In this document: piece after piece, positions 11,201 through 23,505 of the stretch
Position numbering within the stretch: the stretch's first letter is position 1
How the letters are laid out: each line of letters starts with the position of its first letter
NCBI GenBank assembly: GCA_029961685.1
Contig: JARWKL010000012.1
Location: forward strand, 17,903,227-17,967,226
Origin: Aristolochia californica
Taxonomy: Eukaryota > Streptophyta > Magnoliopsida > Piperales > Aristolochiaceae
DNA length: 64,000 nucleotides
Direction: 5' to 3'
Translations under genes and position numbers: made by a program
The notes under the pieces: generated by a model
Seen by the model: the letters and a program-made list of their open reading frames with translations, nothing else
Told to the model about the DNA's origin: nothing
The model's database searches: none

Positions 11201-12073
11201 GACACGAGAACACATAAAAATAAAAATTTATATCACATTCAGGGAGATAAACCTTACCAACAAGTTCTGTGGCTTAATATCACGGTGACAAATGCCAACA
11301 CAATTGTGTACATAAGCAAGCGACCTGCAAATCTGCCAGAAAGTAAATTTATTAAAAAAGAACTATTTGTTAGTGAATGCAGATACTCGTGCTACATTAA
11401 ATGTCAAGCAGTAGGGTATAAGAATTCTCAGCCCCCTTAGCAACTATTTTCTGATTACAATTTTTTCTTCATTAGCATGGACAGAGACTTCTAAGGATTG
11501 AAAAACTAAGAACTTTTTGCCGGAACCATTTATGTACAACATTCAGCACTTTGTGCGAATCTAATACATTTTGGCATGTGTATGGTATATGCATGAAGAG
11601 CCTTCCATTTTCCAAGGAAACAAAAACAATCTAATAAAATGACCATTTTTTTGCATAATTTTGGTTCTTTAATAGTCAAACAGGGATCATTATATTGTCA
11701 TAGACATAGCTGAGATACTACATCACAGATCATCACCCAAAGATAAGTATCAGCACAAAAAATGTTGTAGACAAGACACAGTTATCAGTAAAAAGTTGTT
11801 GTAAATGGTATTTTTTAATAATAATGAGAAAAGGAATTCATTAAGAGGGCTCCCTAAGGAACAAGGAGTGCATGATGAGCACAGAACATAATTTCAGCCA
11901 GAGAAACAAATAAGAAAAAAATAAAATAAAAGTCAAAGAGGAAGAGAGGTGCCAAAAAATTGTTTCCCTGCAAGACTCTTTAAATTTATCCACCGAGAGA
12001 CAACTTTCATTAATTATTCATCAAAAAGTTGAAGTACTTTCCTAAATCAGAATCATAATTGCTTAGTTCAACA

Positions 12074-12107
<34 letters not shown>

Positions 12108-13261
12108 TAAATAAGTCACAGTAAAAAATAGCCACAAACCTGGTACGTATAGAGCTTCACATATACTAGGGGCATTCTTTGGTTCATCCTATTGTAATGC
12201 CTTGCAATCCGGTTAACTGTCTCAGGGACGAATTCAAGAACAAGATTTAGGTATAGCTCCTCCTTGTCCGTAGTTGAGAAAAAACAGTGCTTAAGAGCAA
12301 CAATATTTGGGTGATCCAACATTTGCATGATCTGCAACTCTCTATTCTTGTAGCGCTTATCTTGAAGAACCTTCTTGATGGCCACAATTTCCCCAGTTTC
12401 TCTGCATTTAGCCTAACCATACACTAGAAAAAATTAATTTCTAACATTAGCAAGAAGAGAGACTAATGAGGTCACTGAAATCCCGTACGGTACCCCACAC
12501 TTACCTGAAAAACAACTCCAAAAGAACCAGTACCCACCACATGCTCTGCTATGTAACTTACTGACTGAATCACAATACAATTATGTCATCGTTATTCAGA
12601 ACTTATCGTATTAATGATATTAAGCAAAAGAACTTCTGAAAGTCTGACCTGTTTTATTTGACCATTTCTACCACCAATAGTTGTTGCTATTACATGTCCA
12701 GCCTCAGCACCCATGCCATCCACAATATCTGGCTCGCTATCCTGCAAATTTTTTGACTGTGAGATGCAATTTTTTTGCCGCAGAAGAGTAGATAACACCT
12801 CATTTTACTATAAGCCTTCGATAATAATGAAGGCTTAGCAGTAGCCTGTATCCCAAAGGCTGGCCCGATGCATGGCGCTTCACTAAAAATGATATTTCCA
12901 TTTGGAGACAGTGCATGCATTGACAAACACCTAAACACGATCCTGGGATTAGTGAAAACAGCTTGGTAGGCTAATTGCAAACAATCAGTACACACCCAAG
13001 AAAACATCCAAGTACTTTCCAACATCCCCTCGCTAAAACACCTTAATGAAATGAAATTGAGGCATTTTTGTGAAAAGAACGTAAAAAAACTTCCAAAGAC
13101 CACCAGCTTACTCTATCATCATCCAGTTCCAGGCTGTTGTCCCTTAACCTCATCTCAAGCATTTCCCTCCCAAGCCAATCAACTGAACTGGAAGATCCTT
13201 TGAAACTGTTTATTCCCCTTGAGCTGCCCCCACCGCCATGTCCCAGACTAGCAGAAGCCAT
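8214..13261 (-). CDS. SK41: GSK3/shaggy-like Ser/Thr kinase, group IV (SK41/42 type), 12 coding exons
   Basis: Exons on minus, all with GT-AG borders: 13261-13112, 12741-12649, 12564-12505, 12412-12140, 11332-11258, 10371-10315, 10234-10094, 9087-9037, 8942-8847, 8735-8652, 8546-8444, 8305-8214. They join without frame error to 424 codons plus TGA. Landmarks: glycine loop GTGSFG (92-97), ATP lysine in VAIKKV (K114), HRD (D210), DFG (D229), activation-loop tyrosine in [13 protein letters not shown] (Y245), and the TREE motif (306-309) that is mutated in gain-of-function alleles of the Arabidopsis homologue BIN2. The N-terminus ([18 protein letters not shown]) and the C-terminal end ([11 protein letters not shown]) place it with Arabidopsis AtSK41/AtSK42 rather than BIN2. 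As a GSK3 it should phosphorylate primed Ser/Thr substrates in cytosol and nucleus; the specific pathway of this clade is not shown by the sequence. No lesion seen. Confidence 0.97.
9391..9808. mobile_element. hAT-type MITE, 418 bp, in intron 7 of the kinase gene
   Basis: The element is bracketed by a perfect 8-bp direct repeat, CTATTTAC, at 9383-9390 and 9809-9816. Its ends are related inverted repeats (CATTGTTGTA left; CAGTGTTGTC as reverse complement of the right end). The interior is rich in GGTTCAACC/GGTTGAACC motifs, including a perfect palindrome at 9757-9781 (12-bp arms around one base). An 8-bp duplication and CA(G)TGTTGT ends fit the hAT superfamily. There is no transposase frame. 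It lies between exons 7 (ends 10094) and 8 (starts 9087) and is spliced out. Confidence 0.85.
12069..12110. repeat. Poly(A)/(TA)n microsatellite in intron 4 of the kinase gene
   Basis: About 20 A followed by about 10 TA dinucleotides, roughly 30 bp downstream (plus-strand left) of the exon 4 donor. A second poly(A) run of about 23 lies at 13777-13799 in the 5' UTR intron. These are simple repeats. Confidence 0.95.
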
Positions 13262-14185
13262 AAATTCACTTGCAGCCTATTACAGACAATACCAGCTAGC
13301 CCATTTTATTAAATTTCCGAAGCACAACTTCATCACATACACACAAGAATCCTCGGAGGAATCATCAAACCTAGAGCCAAAAACGAAAACATTTAGATGA
13401 CAAAACCACCACATGGCACATAAAATTCTTCTGAAACTAATCGTTGAAGACTTCTCAGCACATTCCCAAAAACGCAGACTTAGCTAACCAGCAAACACAA
13501 GAATAAAAACCTGTTTATCAAAATGCTTTTTGCGTCTTTTAACTCTAAAAAGAGAGCAACAAAAGTAATAGGAATTTACTACTATTAGGAAACAGATCAT
13601 TAGAGAAAAATGAATGATGTTGAAAATGCTTTGAGTTCGAACATAGAACCTTGTGCTACAGGATCAAGCCTAGAAATATCAATGATACTAAATGGTATTA
13701 ATAGAAAATTTACAAGCCACGTAAATGAGTAGTGTAGAACAAAAACAGAACGGAGGGAAGAAGATAGATTTATAAAAAAAAAAAAAAAAAAAAAAAATGA
13801 AAACATGGTGTTAGCGGAAGTGATCCCACTGACAGAAGAAATTGAATGATCGCACCCAAATAGCAAGATGGAGGAAAGAGCGTGAAAAATCAGGAACCCA
13901 TGCATCCAAGCAGACCATGATATGCCAGTGATTTGAAAAACCCAGGACCGCCCACCAGGGAACTCAGCATTAATTTCAACTAGACATGAGACCACTCATT
14001 TTCAACTTCACCCAAAAACGTACCCACAGTCGATCCCAACTATTTCCAAACTACAAAAACACTGACATGTAACCAGACAAAACAACAAAAGGTATAACTA
14101 ACAACTAGAGCAATAAAAAAAAAAAAATGATTAACCAGAAAGAAGAACCTGAAACTCCAACATCTTCAAGCCAAGTTTCACTCAC

Positions 14186-14560
14186 CCAGGGCGCGGTCCG
14201 ACGAGCCCAGAGCCAATTCCAGGCATTTCAAGTCAAAAAGAGAAACCCAGACGGAGAGAAAAAAAGCAAAAGTACGCGAGCGTGAAATTGAGCACTCATT
14301 TCACAGCCACCTGTACCTTCGATCCTCCCCCATGTTTCTACTCTCCAAAGTCCGCAACTCCCATCCGCCCTCGCTGCTTTTATAATAAAAAGCTCCGACT
14401 TTCGTTTTCAATTGTTTGTCTCGCTGCCGCTGACACCCCCAGTGACGCTCTCCACGACGCCTCCCGTCGTCGCATGGCAAACCCCGATTTCTTTTTCCTT
14501 TGCCGCCGAAATTGCTCTCGGCAATTGATATCCGTTGGATCACAGGAGAGACCACGTGGA
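14186..14560 (-). promoter_or_regulatory. Probable 5' UTR exon and promoter-proximal region of the kinase gene
   Basis: A strong donor GTGAGT on minus at 14185-14180, preceded by a GC-rich segment, fits a non-coding first exon ending at 14186. The start codon at 13261 lies eight bases after an AG (CTGCAAG), so a ~900-bp 5' UTR intron is implied. Upstream there is a G-box core (CCACGTGG at about 14552) and pyrimidine-rich sequence. The transcription start cannot be fixed. Open frames here on either strand are not supported as genes. Confidence 0.55.
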
Positions 14561-14599
14561 ATGAGATCAGAGGCGGCCTCTGATTAGGCGTAATTTTGA

Positions 14600-16650
14600 A
14601 GAAGATAAACCCCTGGACTGGGCGATGATGACGAGTTGATTCTCTTTTGTCCTTTCTCGACCATGTGAAGGGAAGGCGACCGACAAATAAATATAGGTTG
14701 GGCCCACCGGCTGATCTAATGACAATTTTGCCCCTAATGGAGTCTGTATTCTCTTTTTAGTCCTTTCTTCGTATTGTTCATTTTAATAGTATTTAATATT
14801 TTATTTACTATCACCTCTAATATGGGTTTCCTCGACTCGACTCTTGTAATTATTTTAGATGCTTATGAAAAGTGAGAGAGAAAATGGAAAAAAATATAGT
14901 TTGGATATACGTGAAAAATGAAAAAGAAAATAAAATTAGTAAATTTTAAAATTTTGATTATTAAAATTTTCTCTCGAGTTTCTATTTTTTTTCTCCTTGA
15001 ATTCCATAATTTTGTGAGAGAAAGTGATTTTTACTCGTATTTTCTTTTCTCTCAATGATCCTTTGCTGTCAAACAACAGAAAATAACTTTCTTTCCCCTT
15101 TTATTTTTTTTTCTTTTTTTTTTCTATGGGTTCCAAACAGTCTGTAAGTGAATAACCAGATCGTACTATCTTTTTTACTTATACAAGTAACAAGTGACTT
15201 GATAAAATTGACAACCCTACTCTCTAAAAGAGTGACTTCTCTATTTTTTTTTTAGTTTTTATTCTTTCTCCCTCTCTCCTCTTGTAACAATGAAAAATAA
15301 TCATGGAAATAAGTTATCTAGAGTTCTTTTTATTTTTTGTTTTTTCTTAGTGGTTGTATTCCAAAATTTAGTATATTAAAATATGTTGCTCTAATAATAA
15401 AACAACAAATCGACTTTCTTGGCTAATGATGCTTTGTTTACTTTACTAAAGCCTTCTACCTTCAAATTATTCTAAGAAAGACAAAAGATATGCACAATAT
15501 GAACAAACATAATTTCTCTTTTTTAAACTAAGTTGAGGTTTTTTTTTTTGTTTTTACTAAGAGAAGTTTATATTAAAATGTAAGGGTGGCATTTTTATTT
15601 TAGTTGTTATATGGATAAAAAGAGAGATAGAAGGATCATAACTATCACCCATCAACTATTGTGGCAATTGCCTAGTGAAGAAGAAGATAGTCAGGGGAAG
15701 CTTGATTGTGACAATAACTAGTGATAGTCACTTGTGATGGATGGAATATGTCAAAGACATTTTTTACTTGTTTCGATTACTTAAAACCTATTCTATGACT
15801 TGTGGGTGACCAATGAATTAAACTTTTAAACATTACAAAGAAAAGTATGAATTTAAATTTACACGATATTATTATAAGACATTTAAAAAAAACTTTAATT
15901 TAGGGTATAAGAGCTTATATTTAAATAAAATTTCTTTAAATTGAATCATTTTTTATTTAAAAAGAAAATTTTCCAACAAAGTTACCTTCTCTTCATTTGA
16001 GTAATGATAAATGGAATGCTTGTAAATTGATAAATCCTTTTCGTTCTTTATTATTTTCCAAAGTGATGGGTAAAATGATAGAACAAATTATTAGATAAAA
16101 TTGTTACACCTAACCATATCAATAACAACATAATGGAAGGAAGAGGAGAGAAATAGGAAACAAAAGGCTGGTGTAACATTTGAGAGTGGTAGAAAGAAGA
16201 AAGGACAAGGGTGAAGAAAACTTATTTTAAATTGCTCTATGTTAGGGGCCAAATTATAAACAAAGGTGATTTGATGTAAGGGCAAGTTAGTAAAAAGGGT
16301 GTAACTGGGTTCAAAGAAGTTAAAAAATAAGTTCAAGTAGTTCAGTCCAAGAAGGGAGTGATTGTTACATTGTTGCTACCAGGAAGTTGCCTAAAATTGA
16401 AAGGTTAAAATTATCCATTTAATCATAATGAATTGAATCAGTAAAGGGAGACTTAATACCTTAAAAATTGTTTTTACAGCTTTATGTCTCCTTTCTAAGC
16501 TCCGACCACCTCATCTCTCTTTTTCTTTTCACTCTCTCTCACTCAAGTTGAACAAATTGTTTTCAATGTCATCCAAGTAGATTTTTCTAAGGTTTTCCCC
16601 CATAGGAACCATACATTTATATTTCAAATGTGTATCTTGTATAATAATCT
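14600..16650. other. Intergenic, AT-rich, no gene recognised
   Basis: Long A/T and CT runs with short frames only. 14860-15140 is a low-complexity GAGAAAATG / TTTTCTTTTC stretch ending in GGTTCCAAACAG, which could be a decayed MITE. 16090-16400 includes GTTACACC-type sequence and purine runs that could be an LTR piece, but I could not pair it with another copy. Confidence 0.5.
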
Positions 16651-16659
16651 CTTTTCTTC

Positions 16660-16817
16660 AAAGTCTACAAGGTTAAGTTGCATAAAGATAAAAATCTCTT
16701 GCCATGTCATCAAAGTCCACAAAGGTTATGTTGCATAAAGAAAACAATCTCTTGCACTATTATCAAAGTCCACAAAAGGTTAAGTTGCACAAAGACAACA
16801 ATCTCTCACATGAGTAA
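16660..16817. repeat. Three tandem units of ~53 bp
   Basis: Units start at 16660, 16712 and 16765 with AAAGTCYACAA. Each continues with GGTTA(A/T)GTTGCA(T/C)AAAGA and AATCTCTT/CTC. The third unit fades into TCACATGAGTAAG. They lie at the downstream end of the minus-strand RT remnant. Confidence 0.85.
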
Positions 16818-16829
16818 GATCATAGACTA

Positions 16830-17560
16830 GGTTTTTATTATGTTTGAATCGGGATTGGTGACCAAGTTCTTCCTTAGGTTAATGACACTCAAATTGTCAT
16901 AATAGATAGGATATAGTTGAATATCGAGTACCAAATACTTAAGCATCGAAAAATAATAATTTTACAGCCACTATGTGTGACTCTCTAGGATTAGATTAGA
17001 ATCTAGCGTATAGGCAAAACTGCAAGCATAATGCACTAGCTATCATGAAAGGTAGAGACATCCTAATCAACTTTCACGGATGCACTCATGGGTGTGCTAA
17101 TAGGTTTCGAATTATATTTCATTTAGGTATCTTTTTGTATTCTTAGACTTAAGTAGTCCAAGGAAGAATAAAAGTTTACCCATCAACTTCGTTCTTGATG
17201 ACTTGAACAAATTCTTCACAGGAGGAAGTGATAGTAGAGCCAAAGATTATATTATCCATATAGATTTGGACAATAATCAAATCTTGTTCATGACTCATTG
17301 TAAACAAGGTTTTATCCAGACCTCTTTTTACCCATTTTATTCTAAAAATCACTAAGTCATGAGCTCTAAGAGTACGATTCAAATCACACAAAATTTAATG
17401 CAATTTTTGCATGGGGTATGGATTTCTTAATGTATCTTTGAGTAATAAAGGATTAACTAATATGGACTTCATCCTAAAAGAATGCTTGAGACTCAAAAGA
17501 GGGTCTCACCGCTCTAAGCACAACAACATGATTTATAATTTTATCTTGGTCTAAATTTAT
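16830..17560 (-). pseudogene. SIRE-like copia reverse transcriptase remnant
   Basis: The minus frame 17391-17176 reads VKRGLDKTLFTMSHEQDLIIVQIYMDNIIFGSTITSSCEEFVQ (shown here in the order of the family's RG-VDKTLF...IVQVYVDDIIFGST...CEEF). The catalytic YVDD is YMDN here, so it is inactive. To the left, ESHIVAVK and GTRYSTISYLL match the NPRESHL.AVKRI...GLWYP segment of the same family. Stops and frame changes occur throughout. This belongs to the minus element whose gag and LTR lie at 20050-22690. Confidence 0.8.
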
Positions 17561-17599
17561 AAGGTTTGTCATCTACTTGTAGATCTATGTACTTCGTGA

Positions 17600-20050
17600 A
17601 GATAATTTTCATGCATCTTTACTATTTCCTATTGAGATCTTCGCCACACTAAGGATGGTGAATGTCAAAATTTTCATTTAGCATAAGTAGGCAAGCTTGA
17701 ATTGCACTAAGAAAATTCAAAATAGTATATGAACTATTGTAGCCAATGAGACAAAGAATTACTTACATTCAAGTTCTTATACAAGTATAAGAATTAAATA
17801 TAAAAATCATGCACAAATTCTTAAGTGAAATTTGATTCATAGCCATGAGATGAGATTCTCAAGACCTTGATAGAGATCCAAAAACACAAGCACAATAACT
17901 CCATAGTAAATTCTACCTAAATAATAATGCCCAACATGCATTTAATCAAGTTTTGTCCTTTTTAACTCACCTAACTCATTTTCTCTTACCGTCTAAGCAG
18001 TGCTAATGGCAATGTAGGCATGATTTTCTTATACAATATACTTTCATAAACTAGGCAAAAGGCATCAAAGTGGCTACACATATAAGATTTCTCAATGAAT
18101 CCAATTCTGGTTACATAGCTCTAATGGTAGTAGGACCTAAAATTTTTCTAATTGTCTTCTAATTGAGACCTAGTCCATTTCTATTAGGCTTGATTAGGTT
18201 GTATAGAGGTATGTAATTTCATGGGTTTCATAATAAACTAACATTTCCCTCAATATGTAATCATTCTAATTCTAGAAAAATACCTAATTAATAGTTTACC
18301 TAAGTATATCAAACATCATGGCTTGCATGTTTTAGCAAATCAATGATTGTAAACTAAGCTCATGTCAACAAAGTAGTTAACTTACCACTTGTTGATATTG
18401 TTGATTACATTTACTTCTTGTGGGTATAACTATACTATAAGTGTAATAGATTTAATAATCTAAGCTTAATTAATTATTAATCTAATCTTTTAATCCTTGA
18501 CTGAGCTGAAACCAAGTGCTATACAAAATTTAGTTAATGTGGAATGTTTAATTTTCTACGATAGCTTAATTCCACAAGAACCTCTTTCAAGCTTGGTTAA
18601 TGAGGTAAGGTTAATTCAAGCTTTTAATCCTCATAACTGACTTGCATTGCTTAGCCTCCATAGATCAATTGAATAATAAACTTTGATCAAACTTCTCAAA
18701 CTAAAAGGGTTTTAATTTGTTGGTTTTAGTTTGAAATTGGAGACACCTAACTTCCAAGGTTTCAATTATTTGACTCACGTCTTAGCACACTCTAAATCAA
18801 TTCATTTAATTTTAGGTTAAGTGGTGAAAATAAAGCAATTGTCTTGGAGTGTGGATTATACAATTTCTTGGATAGGAATGCCAGGCTGATTCTTGTATAA
18901 CTGTTTGACTCATGGGAAGTCACACAAGGCTACCTTTATCGTATTGATTATAAGAATTACCAAAGTATTATCAATCCTATTGAAGAAAGTGGATGCTTGA
19001 AATTGAAGACCAGATTCAACCACTAATATCATGTTAGAAGATACAATCAAGCTTGAGTGTCTTTAATGTAATAAATCTATGATCTTTTGTCTTTTATTCA
19101 CACTTACTAGGATGAAGGGTATGATTGTAATTAAGGGGAACGATTAGGGCAACAAGCTCACTACCCTAATCCTCTTATCTCTTTCACCAACAAGCCTTCT
19201 CTCTCTCTCTCTCTCACACACACATATACACACACACCCATCCCTCTTCTCACTCTCTTTTCTTTCTTCTTTCTTCTCTTCTCTTCTTCTTCCTTCTTTC
19301 TTTTTTCTCTACCTTACCTTGAAGTTATCAACCATGAAATCCTAAAACCTACATATCATAAAGAAAGCAATATCTCTACCCAAGAGTGACTTTTTATTCT
19401 CTCTAGATACTCCAAAAGAAAGGATGCATAAACCTTTCTCAATTATGAACTCTTGTTTGAAGCTATGAGAAGGTAGAGGATCCATCAACATATGAGCAAG
19501 GACAACTACTCATTTTAAGAACTTTTCTCTTTTATGTCTTAGTGAGTAGGCCTTATCCCTTTAAAGCTAGTTGTTTTAGTTGGGCATGGGTGGATTCATA
19601 TGAATCCCTTGTAGTGATTAAGATGGACATAGATTTCAAAATATGAGTTCAAAATGTACACGTTGACATGAGTCAACCCCATAATTCAACTAGAAGTATG
19701 GATTAAGACTAACCATATTTCTACTAATATACATAACCTTACTTAAGAACAACCAATGCTATTTCTAATAAAATTTAGATTGGGTTGGGAGCTAATATAG
19801 TCTTGCCGTGACATGTTATTGGTTAATGATAATCTAATGCTCCTTAAGCCAATGATGACTAAAGTGCTAGTTCATATAAAATTTTGATATTCATACAAAT
19901 TCCTAGTCTATATAAACTAGTCAAGGATTTGTATATGAATTTAATAGATGAAAGTATCATTGAATCAATCCTCAAAACCAAGTCCCATATATGAATCTCC
20001 AACATGACATGAATATCAAATTTAGAGATCGATTTCATAATTCATATCCC
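17600..20050. repeat. Unassigned repeat-like sequence with a (CT)n(CA)n microsatellite
   Basis: No coding block survives between the RT and gag remnants of the minus element. A CTCTCT...CACACA simple repeat lies at about 19199-19236, followed by CT-rich sequence to 19315. At 19032 TGTTAGAAGATAC follows ACTAATATCA, which could be an LTR start next to a damaged primer site of a nested element, but I found no partner LTR. Confidence 0.4.
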
Positions 20051-21352
20051 CACAAGTTATTAAGATGATTTTTATTTAGTATATAGCCTATCTCGGAGAA
20101 TGTACTCACAAGAAGATTAAGAGACCTTGGGTAACCAAAATTTTTGGGTCCCACCGTCTCAATATTTGAAGACAAATTTAGATTTCCCTTGGGAATCCTA
20201 ATTTTCTTCACTACATTTATCTTTAATCTTTTAGCGGAGCACTCAAATGCATAATGACATATGGTTCTACATTTATAACCTCAATCATTATGCATAGGTG
20301 ACGTTGTGACCTTTGTCACATTTGTCCTATGAGAACTACTAGATTTTCTTTTCATTCTAGTCTCATGGACCTCAACTCTAAGTTTTGCTATTCTCACATT
20401 TTTTGTTTCATATTCTGATTTATTTGGAGGAGTGACTTTTTCTAAAGTTAATTTCTCTAAAGCATGGGATAAGTCAAATAATTTTCTTTCTGCTACCCAT
20501 TTATGGGATTTTTGCTTTTTGTTCTCTTCTTAAAATTTTAAAATCATAGAGAAAAGGTTAAAATTTTCATTTCTCAATTCATGAATGTTTGAAGAGTGGA
20601 CTTCAAGTCTCTCACATTTTGAGATGAGCTTATCATTTTCTTCTCTAAGCTCTTCTAGCTTGGAGGAACAATCAACTTTCAAGAATTCAATCTCTTTTTT
20701 CTAATTTTGAAAGTTAACTTCTTAATTTCTTGTCTTCTTTCTCTGTTCTTCTAAGTGAAGACATGGATTCATCTAGTTGTCTCATAAGTTCTTCCTTGTT
20801 TGATTCCTCATAACTATTACTCTTTGAAGTTTCATCTTTATTTGAGATGATGTTTCCAATTAAGCATGAATGCATACAATCTTTAATACCTATAATGTAA
20901 CTATGTCTAGTGCACTCGAAGTGTGAAGAGCCCATGTTCCTAGAAAAAAATGATTCTAGTTTATTCAATAAATCCTTAGTTGATTTATAAGATGACAAAG
21001 AATCTTGCAATTCATCACTTATTGAATTGAGAATTAGTTACATAGCCTTAGCATTGCCATCGACTTTTTTTAATATTTGAGTCATCCAAGTTACATACTT
21101 GTTTAGAAATAATCCTTCATTTTATGTTTTGGGATGGGGTGAAGGGTCTAATTACTGCTTCCCATAATTCAAATCCAATGAAGTATAAAAAAAAATCCCA
21201 TTCTAATTTTTCACCATTAGAATTGTGAACTATCAAGAATGGGTATGGAATAGGGATCATGACCCACTAGGAACATAATGTCTACTTGATATGCCATGAA
21301 ATCAATTGAATGAAATCAACTGTAATTTTGGATTTCAAATAATTTAGGTCAA
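20050..21352 (-). pseudogene. SIRE-like copia gag remnant
   Basis: Minus-strand pieces, in order: NAKAM.LILNSISDELQDSL and YKSTKDLLNKLESFF (UBN2-type gag core); a glutamate/lysine-rich coiled-coil stretch (EESNKEELMRQLDESMSSL); VAERKLFDLSHALEKLTLEK; and a zinc-knuckle-like TICHYAFECSAKR with the cysteines partly lost. Stops interrupt the frame. The block ends directly before a primer-binding site, so its element starts at the LTR to the right. Confidence 0.7.
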
Positions 21353-21365
21353 CTCTGATACCAAT
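21353..21365 (-). promoter_or_regulatory. tRNA-iMet primer-binding site
   Basis: CTCTGATACCAAT on plus, i.e. ATTGGTATCAGAG on minus, directly abuts the LTR end at 21366 (TGTTTGCC on plus, GGCAAACA on minus). It fixes the orientation and LTR edge of the minus element. Confidence 0.9.
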
Positions 21366-22690
21366 TGTTTGCCTAGGTGGCTTCTCAAGAGGGTGTAATT
21401 GAGATTCGAAATTACAATTCAAGCGCTTAGTGTGCAAGAATAAAATATGATAAATAATAAAAAATCACACACCACAAGGAGAAAAAAGATTGTTTGATCT
21501 CGAGTTCACCTAATGGTAGTTACCGCTCAAGAACCCTTGGTTGAAAAATTCCACTAAAGTGCTCTATTAGCTAAAACATTATAAAGAGATTTCAGGCTCT
21601 CTTTAAGCCAGGTGTAATCCCCACTTAAACAAATTGATCTCTCCCTATACAAACAAGATTATGGCTCTAGTTGGCATCCCCTTTTTAGATTTCATAAGGT
21701 ACTAGAGAACCTCCAAGAAAGAAAGTTAAAATACAAAAGAATAATCTTAAACATACAACTTTGTTTTAGAGAGATAACCCTTCTCTAAGTGAGACCCAAC
21801 CTACAAATTTTCAGGCACATGAAGTGAATTGTATAAGAGCTTGATGGAACTTTGAATGCAAAGAGAGCGAAGAGAAAATGGAAGATTTAGGCAAATATAA
21901 AGTTTTTCTTTTTAAAGGGGTAAAATCGAAATATAAAGCTCATAAATACTTTTCTAGAGGTTTGCTACGCCAATATAAGCTCAACTTAGTCCTCTACAAA
22001 TTTTGGGGCCTATTTAGAAGTTTCCCAACCAAACTAGCTATTTTTTTACCGTTTATAAAAAACTATAACAATTGTTGATCTATCAATAAAAAAAGTATAT
22101 TTTTTTGTCTTCCATGAGCTTTTTGATCGATCAGGGCATCAATCAATGAGTTTTCAACCATTTAGAAAACTCATTGGTCATTCAACCAATTTTGATTGAT
22201 CAATCATGCTTTATAGAACTAGCTATGCAAAATTCTATATAATCAATCATGCAATAGGGGATGATTAATCATGCTTTATAGCATCTTCCTCACAACATTC
22301 TGTATAATTGATAATGCTTGAGTCAGTGATCATTCATGTTTTATAAGTTATGCTAGACTGTATTCTGGGTGATCGATCAAGCCCATGTAGGTTGATCGAT
22401 CATGCCATATGCCAATGTACTATTATGACATTAAAGTATGATATAGGCTATTCTAAGGGATTTACCATTTTAAAGCATTTTATGCATTCGGTTAAAATAT
22501 GGATTTGGAAATATTTTATGCCATAAAGTTCCATAACATAAATATGTTTAAGAATCAAAGTTTGGTTGGTTATATACTTACACAGTTAGAGTTCTTGAGA
22601 TTTTTTAATGACGTGTGGACTTTGGTCTTCATATCTTCATTCATATCTTTTGTATAAGTTATTTTCCACAACAACAACCCTTCCAGGTCT
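21366..22690 (-). mobile_element. SIRE-like LTR (minus), 5' LTR of the element with gag at 20-21.3 kb
   Basis: It starts (plus reading) TGTTTGCCTAGGTGGCTTCT next to the PBS. Its 5' 350 bp match, in reverse, the end of the plus LTR at 24790-24972 (GGGTTCTTGAG(T/C)GGT, TGGTGTGTG, CCTCTTGAGA). 22110-22420 contains many TGATCGATCA-like palindromes. The outer end (GGTCAACA) is missing; similarity fades at about 22690. Confidence 0.75.
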
Positions 22691-22933
22691 ACCTAGCTCA
22701 AGAGTAGTGATACATCAAGGTATCCCCATTGGAATTAAGACTTGAAAAGAATTGAAAAAATCAAAATTCAAAAGAATTGCTCTTTTTGACCTAAGATCCT
22801 TCTTGGTACAATTTGATGTTTTGGTGATAGAAAATGTAAATCCGATTCATGTCCCATTTAGAAAACACATTGCAAATTAATGGAAATTTCTCTTTTTTGT
22901 CTCTACTAATAGACTACTTGATTATTATCTTTT

Positions 22934-23505
22934 TGATGGATGACAAAAGAGGCAAAAAATACATAACATAGATTATATGGAGCAAGTAAAATGAATGAGA
23001 ATACATAAAACCAACAATTCCATGCATGTACACTTTAAGGGGGAGCAAATCACCATGCATGATCAAAGTAAGGGGATCTTTCATTTTTCATATGATAAGT
23101 TTTGTCATCATAAAAATAGGGAGATTGTTGACCTAGGTTGACATAAGTACCTGATTTTGATTATGACAAAACTTAAACTAGTGAGCTGATGATTTTAAAT
23201 TAATCATTGTAGGACGAAGATGATGAATGACAAAAGGGGCAAAAAATACAAAGCATAGTTTATATGGGAGCAAGTAAAATGAATGGGAATACATAAAACC
23301 AACAATTCCATGTATGTACAATTTAAGGGGGAGTAAATTATCATGCATGATCAAAGTAAGGGGATCTTTCATTTTTCATATGCTAAGTTTTTTCATCATA
23401 AAAAAAAAGAGATTGTTGACCTAGGTTAACTCAAGTCCCTGATTTTGATTATGACAAAACTTAAACTAGTGAGTTAATAATTGTAAATTAATCATTTTAG
23501 GATGA
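22934..23505 (+). repeat. Tandem duplication (~287 bp) of an element's 3' end and LTR start
   Basis: Unit 1 (about 22934-23218) and unit 2 (about 23219-23505) each contain, in order: GATGAATGACAAAAG, CCAACAATTCCATG, TTTAAGGGGGAGYAAAT, GATCAAAGTAAGGGGATC, GAGATTGTTGACCTAGGTT and AACTTAAACTAGTGAG. Homologous points are 286-288 bp apart (TGACAAAA 22941 and 23227; LTR start 23126 and 23414). Thus a PPT plus 85 bp of LTR is repeated ahead of the full LTR. Confidence 0.85.

Noticed and set aside
12690..13103. 137-codon minus frame beside kinase exons 1-2
   Set aside because: It runs through intron 1 in another frame; the GT-AG exon chain explains the coding signal here.
14282..14587. A 101-codon plus-strand frame opposite the kinase 5' UTR
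   Set aside because: It is antisense to the probable first exon, has no homology I recognise, and is explained by GC-rich leader sequence.
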